Source: WYEN01 sp049976205 (GTDB lineage Archaea > Thermoproteota > Thermoprotei_A > Sulfolobales > AG1). From it: a DNA stretch of 17,191 nt. How positions within the stretch are numbered: position 1 is the stretch's first letter; each line of letters starts with the position of its first letter. The notes beneath the pieces are model-generated. The model made no database searches and was not told the origin of the DNA. It saw only the letters and a program-made list of their open reading frames with translations. Location: the NCBI GenBank assembly GCA_049976205.1, contig JBMFIR010000032.1, positions 1 through 17,191 on the forward strand, written 5' to 3'. Made by a program: the position numbers and the translations under genes. Shown one piece after another: positions 16,008-17,191 of this stretch.

Positions 16008-17191
16008 ATGGTCTTCTACACCTACGTCAACGAAGGAGTCTTCATCATATCATCAGTCACTATGAAGTTCGGTATAGGAGCCTCGGAGGAGGTAGGCTTC
16101 GACGCCACGAGACTAGGTCTAAAGAGAGTTCTGGTCGTTACTGACAAGAATATTAATTCACTAGGTGTTGTCTCTAGAGTAATTGATAGCCTAGAGAAAT
16201 ACGGTGTAGCGACTATACTCTATGACGATGTTGAGATTGAGCCAACGGATGAGTCCATGGTAAGAGCCGCTCAATGGGCTAAGGAGAGAGAATTTGATGG
16301 TATCGTAGCAGTTGGTGGCGGTAGTGTCATTGATCATGCTAAAGTAATTAATCTCTTAACCAAGTACCCAGCTGATATAATGGAGTATATCAATAAACCA
16401 ATTGGACTTGGAAAACCTGTTCCAGGTCCTCTGAGACCACTAATTGCTGTACCCACAACGGCTGGGAGCGGTGCTGAGAATACTGCTGTGGCGGTTCTCG
16501 ATGTTAAGAAGGAGCATGTGAAGACAGGCATCTCGCACCCCTATCTCAGACCAACGCTCGCTGTCGTGGATCCTCTGTTAACCGTAACTATGCCACCTAC
16601 AGTCACTGCTTCAACCGGGCTCGATGTATTGACGCATGCCGCAGAGGCTTATACCGCGAAGCCCTACTACGCCAAACCAAAGTATCCTTCTCCAGCTGAT
16701 AGACCAGTTTATCAAGGTGCTAATCCAATAAGTGATATGTTTAGTGAACTCGCTATTCAGTACGTAGCTAAGTACCTTAGGAGAGCATATTACAATGGTC
16801 ATGATCTAGAGGCTAGATACTATATGCTTCTAGCATGTGAGTTAGCTAGCACAAGCTTTGGACACGCAGGAGTTCATATACCGCACGCGAATGCTTACCC
16901 AATAGCTGGTATGGTCAGAGACTATATACCACCGGATTACAAAGTTAATTACCCATTAGTTCCACACGGAATCTCAGTGGTCCTAACAGCACCTGCAACA
17001 TTTAGACTACTAGCTCACGTGGTCCCAGAGAGAGTCGCTAAAATAGCTGAGTTAATGGGTTATGAACCAGAATCAGATAAACCAAAGAAAATCGGGGAAG
17101 CAGTATATGAAGCCTTCGTGTCACTAATCGAGGATCTCAAGACAGTGCCCAGAGGACTAAAAGAGGTAGGCTATAAGGAAAGCGATATACC
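16008..17191 (+). CDS. Hydroxyacid-oxoacid transhydrogenase / type IV iron-containing ADH (3' partial)
   Basis: The frame runs open from ATG 16008 (GGTGAT just upstream) off the end, 394 codons visible. Iron-ADH features: DGIVAVGGGSVIDHAK for NAD(P) binding, AVPTTAGSGAENT, and metal ligands Asp and His in TGLDVLTHAAEAYT, two His in FGHAGVHIPHANAYPIAG, and His in LVPHGISVVL. The insert with RPVYQGANPISD and DLEARYYMLLACELA is typical of HOT/ADHFE1-like enzymes, as opposed to simple alcohol dehydrogenases. HOT transfers hydride from 4-hydroxybutyrate to 2-oxoglutarate, forming succinate semialdehyde; bacterial relatives such as BlcB oxidise 4-hydroxybutyrate. Co-transcribed with the lactonase (15-base gap). 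Confidence 0.87.
   Translation, partial: MVFYTYVNEGVFIISSVTMKFGIGASEEVGFDATRLGLKRVLVVTDKNINSLGVVSRVIDSLEKYGVATILYDDVEIEPTDESMVRAAQWAKEREFDGIVAVGGGSVIDHAKVINLLTKYPADIMEYINKPIGLGKPVPGPLRPLIAVPTTAGSGAENTAVAVLDVKKEHVKTGISHPYLRPTLAVVDPLLTVTMPPTVTASTGLDVLTHAAEAYTAKPYYAKPKYPSPADRPVYQGANPISDMFSELAIQYVAKYLRRAYYNGHDLEARYYMLLACELASTSFGHAGVHIPHANAYPIAGMVRDYIPPDYKVNYPLVPHGISVVLTAPATFRLLAHVVPERVAKIAELMGYEPESDKPKKIGEAVYEAFVSLIEDLKTVPRGLKEVGYKESDI

Overview
The window looks like chromosomal DNA from a hyperthermophilic Thermoproteota archaeon (crenarchaeal, plausibly Desulfurococcales or relatives). The evidence is: AT-rich sequence (GC in the high thirties by eye), heavy AGA and ATA codon use, GGTGA-type Shine-Dalgarno sites, short leaders behind TATA-like boxes, and families typical of that group (RHH and AbrB/PIN toxin-antitoxin pairs, Tfx regulator, N-terminally anchored solute-binding protein, stand-alone ATP-cone protein). 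I cannot name a species. I found no rRNA, tRNA, CRISPR array or complete mobile element, and no stretch over 300 bases lacks a gene or gene remnant.

Layout. 2-784 is the 3' part of a thioredoxin-CcdA fusion. 842-2420 is a decaying defence-type island: an intact RHH antitoxin with a broken PIN toxin, then an AbrB antitoxin with an early amber stop and a frameshifted PIN toxin whose end runs into an IS200/IS605-like hairpin. The same hairpin supplies the last codons of a convergent DUF917 (S-methyl-thiohydantoin desulfurase family) gene. A small unrecognised gene (3714-4184) converges on a three-gene peptide/oligosaccharide-type ABC operon on the minus strand (8711 to 4168: binding protein, DppB-like permease, DppC-like permease). 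A Tfx-family regulator diverges from that operon. Next on the minus strand come an ATP-cone protein, a methyltransferase split by a frameshift and a C2H2 zinc-finger protein. The plus strand then carries carbamate kinase, a class II glutamine amidotransferase and a TauE-like anion exporter. A minus-strand gene with an apparently missing start codon follows. The window closes with a plus-strand pair: a quorum-quenching-type metallo-beta-lactamase-fold lactonase and a hydroxyacid-oxoacid transhydrogenase/iron-ADH that runs off the end.

The most unusual features are in the ABC operon. The binding protein appears circularly permuted: its canonical C-terminal lobe sits directly after the membrane anchor, ahead of the canonical N-terminal part. 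Its partner DppC-like permease carries about 285 extra residues of repeated beta-strand pattern, inserted in the first extracytoplasmic loop. The two may form an altered docking surface. No ATPase gene lies beside them in the window. The lactonase/transhydrogenase pair resembles the bacterial gamma-butyrolactone to 4-hydroxybutyrate to succinate semialdehyde route (blcC/blcB logic), a plausible but untested assignment.

Several reading frames are broken at short repeats (A8, A6, GA repeat). That could be real decay, transcriptional slippage or consensus errors; reads are needed to tell.
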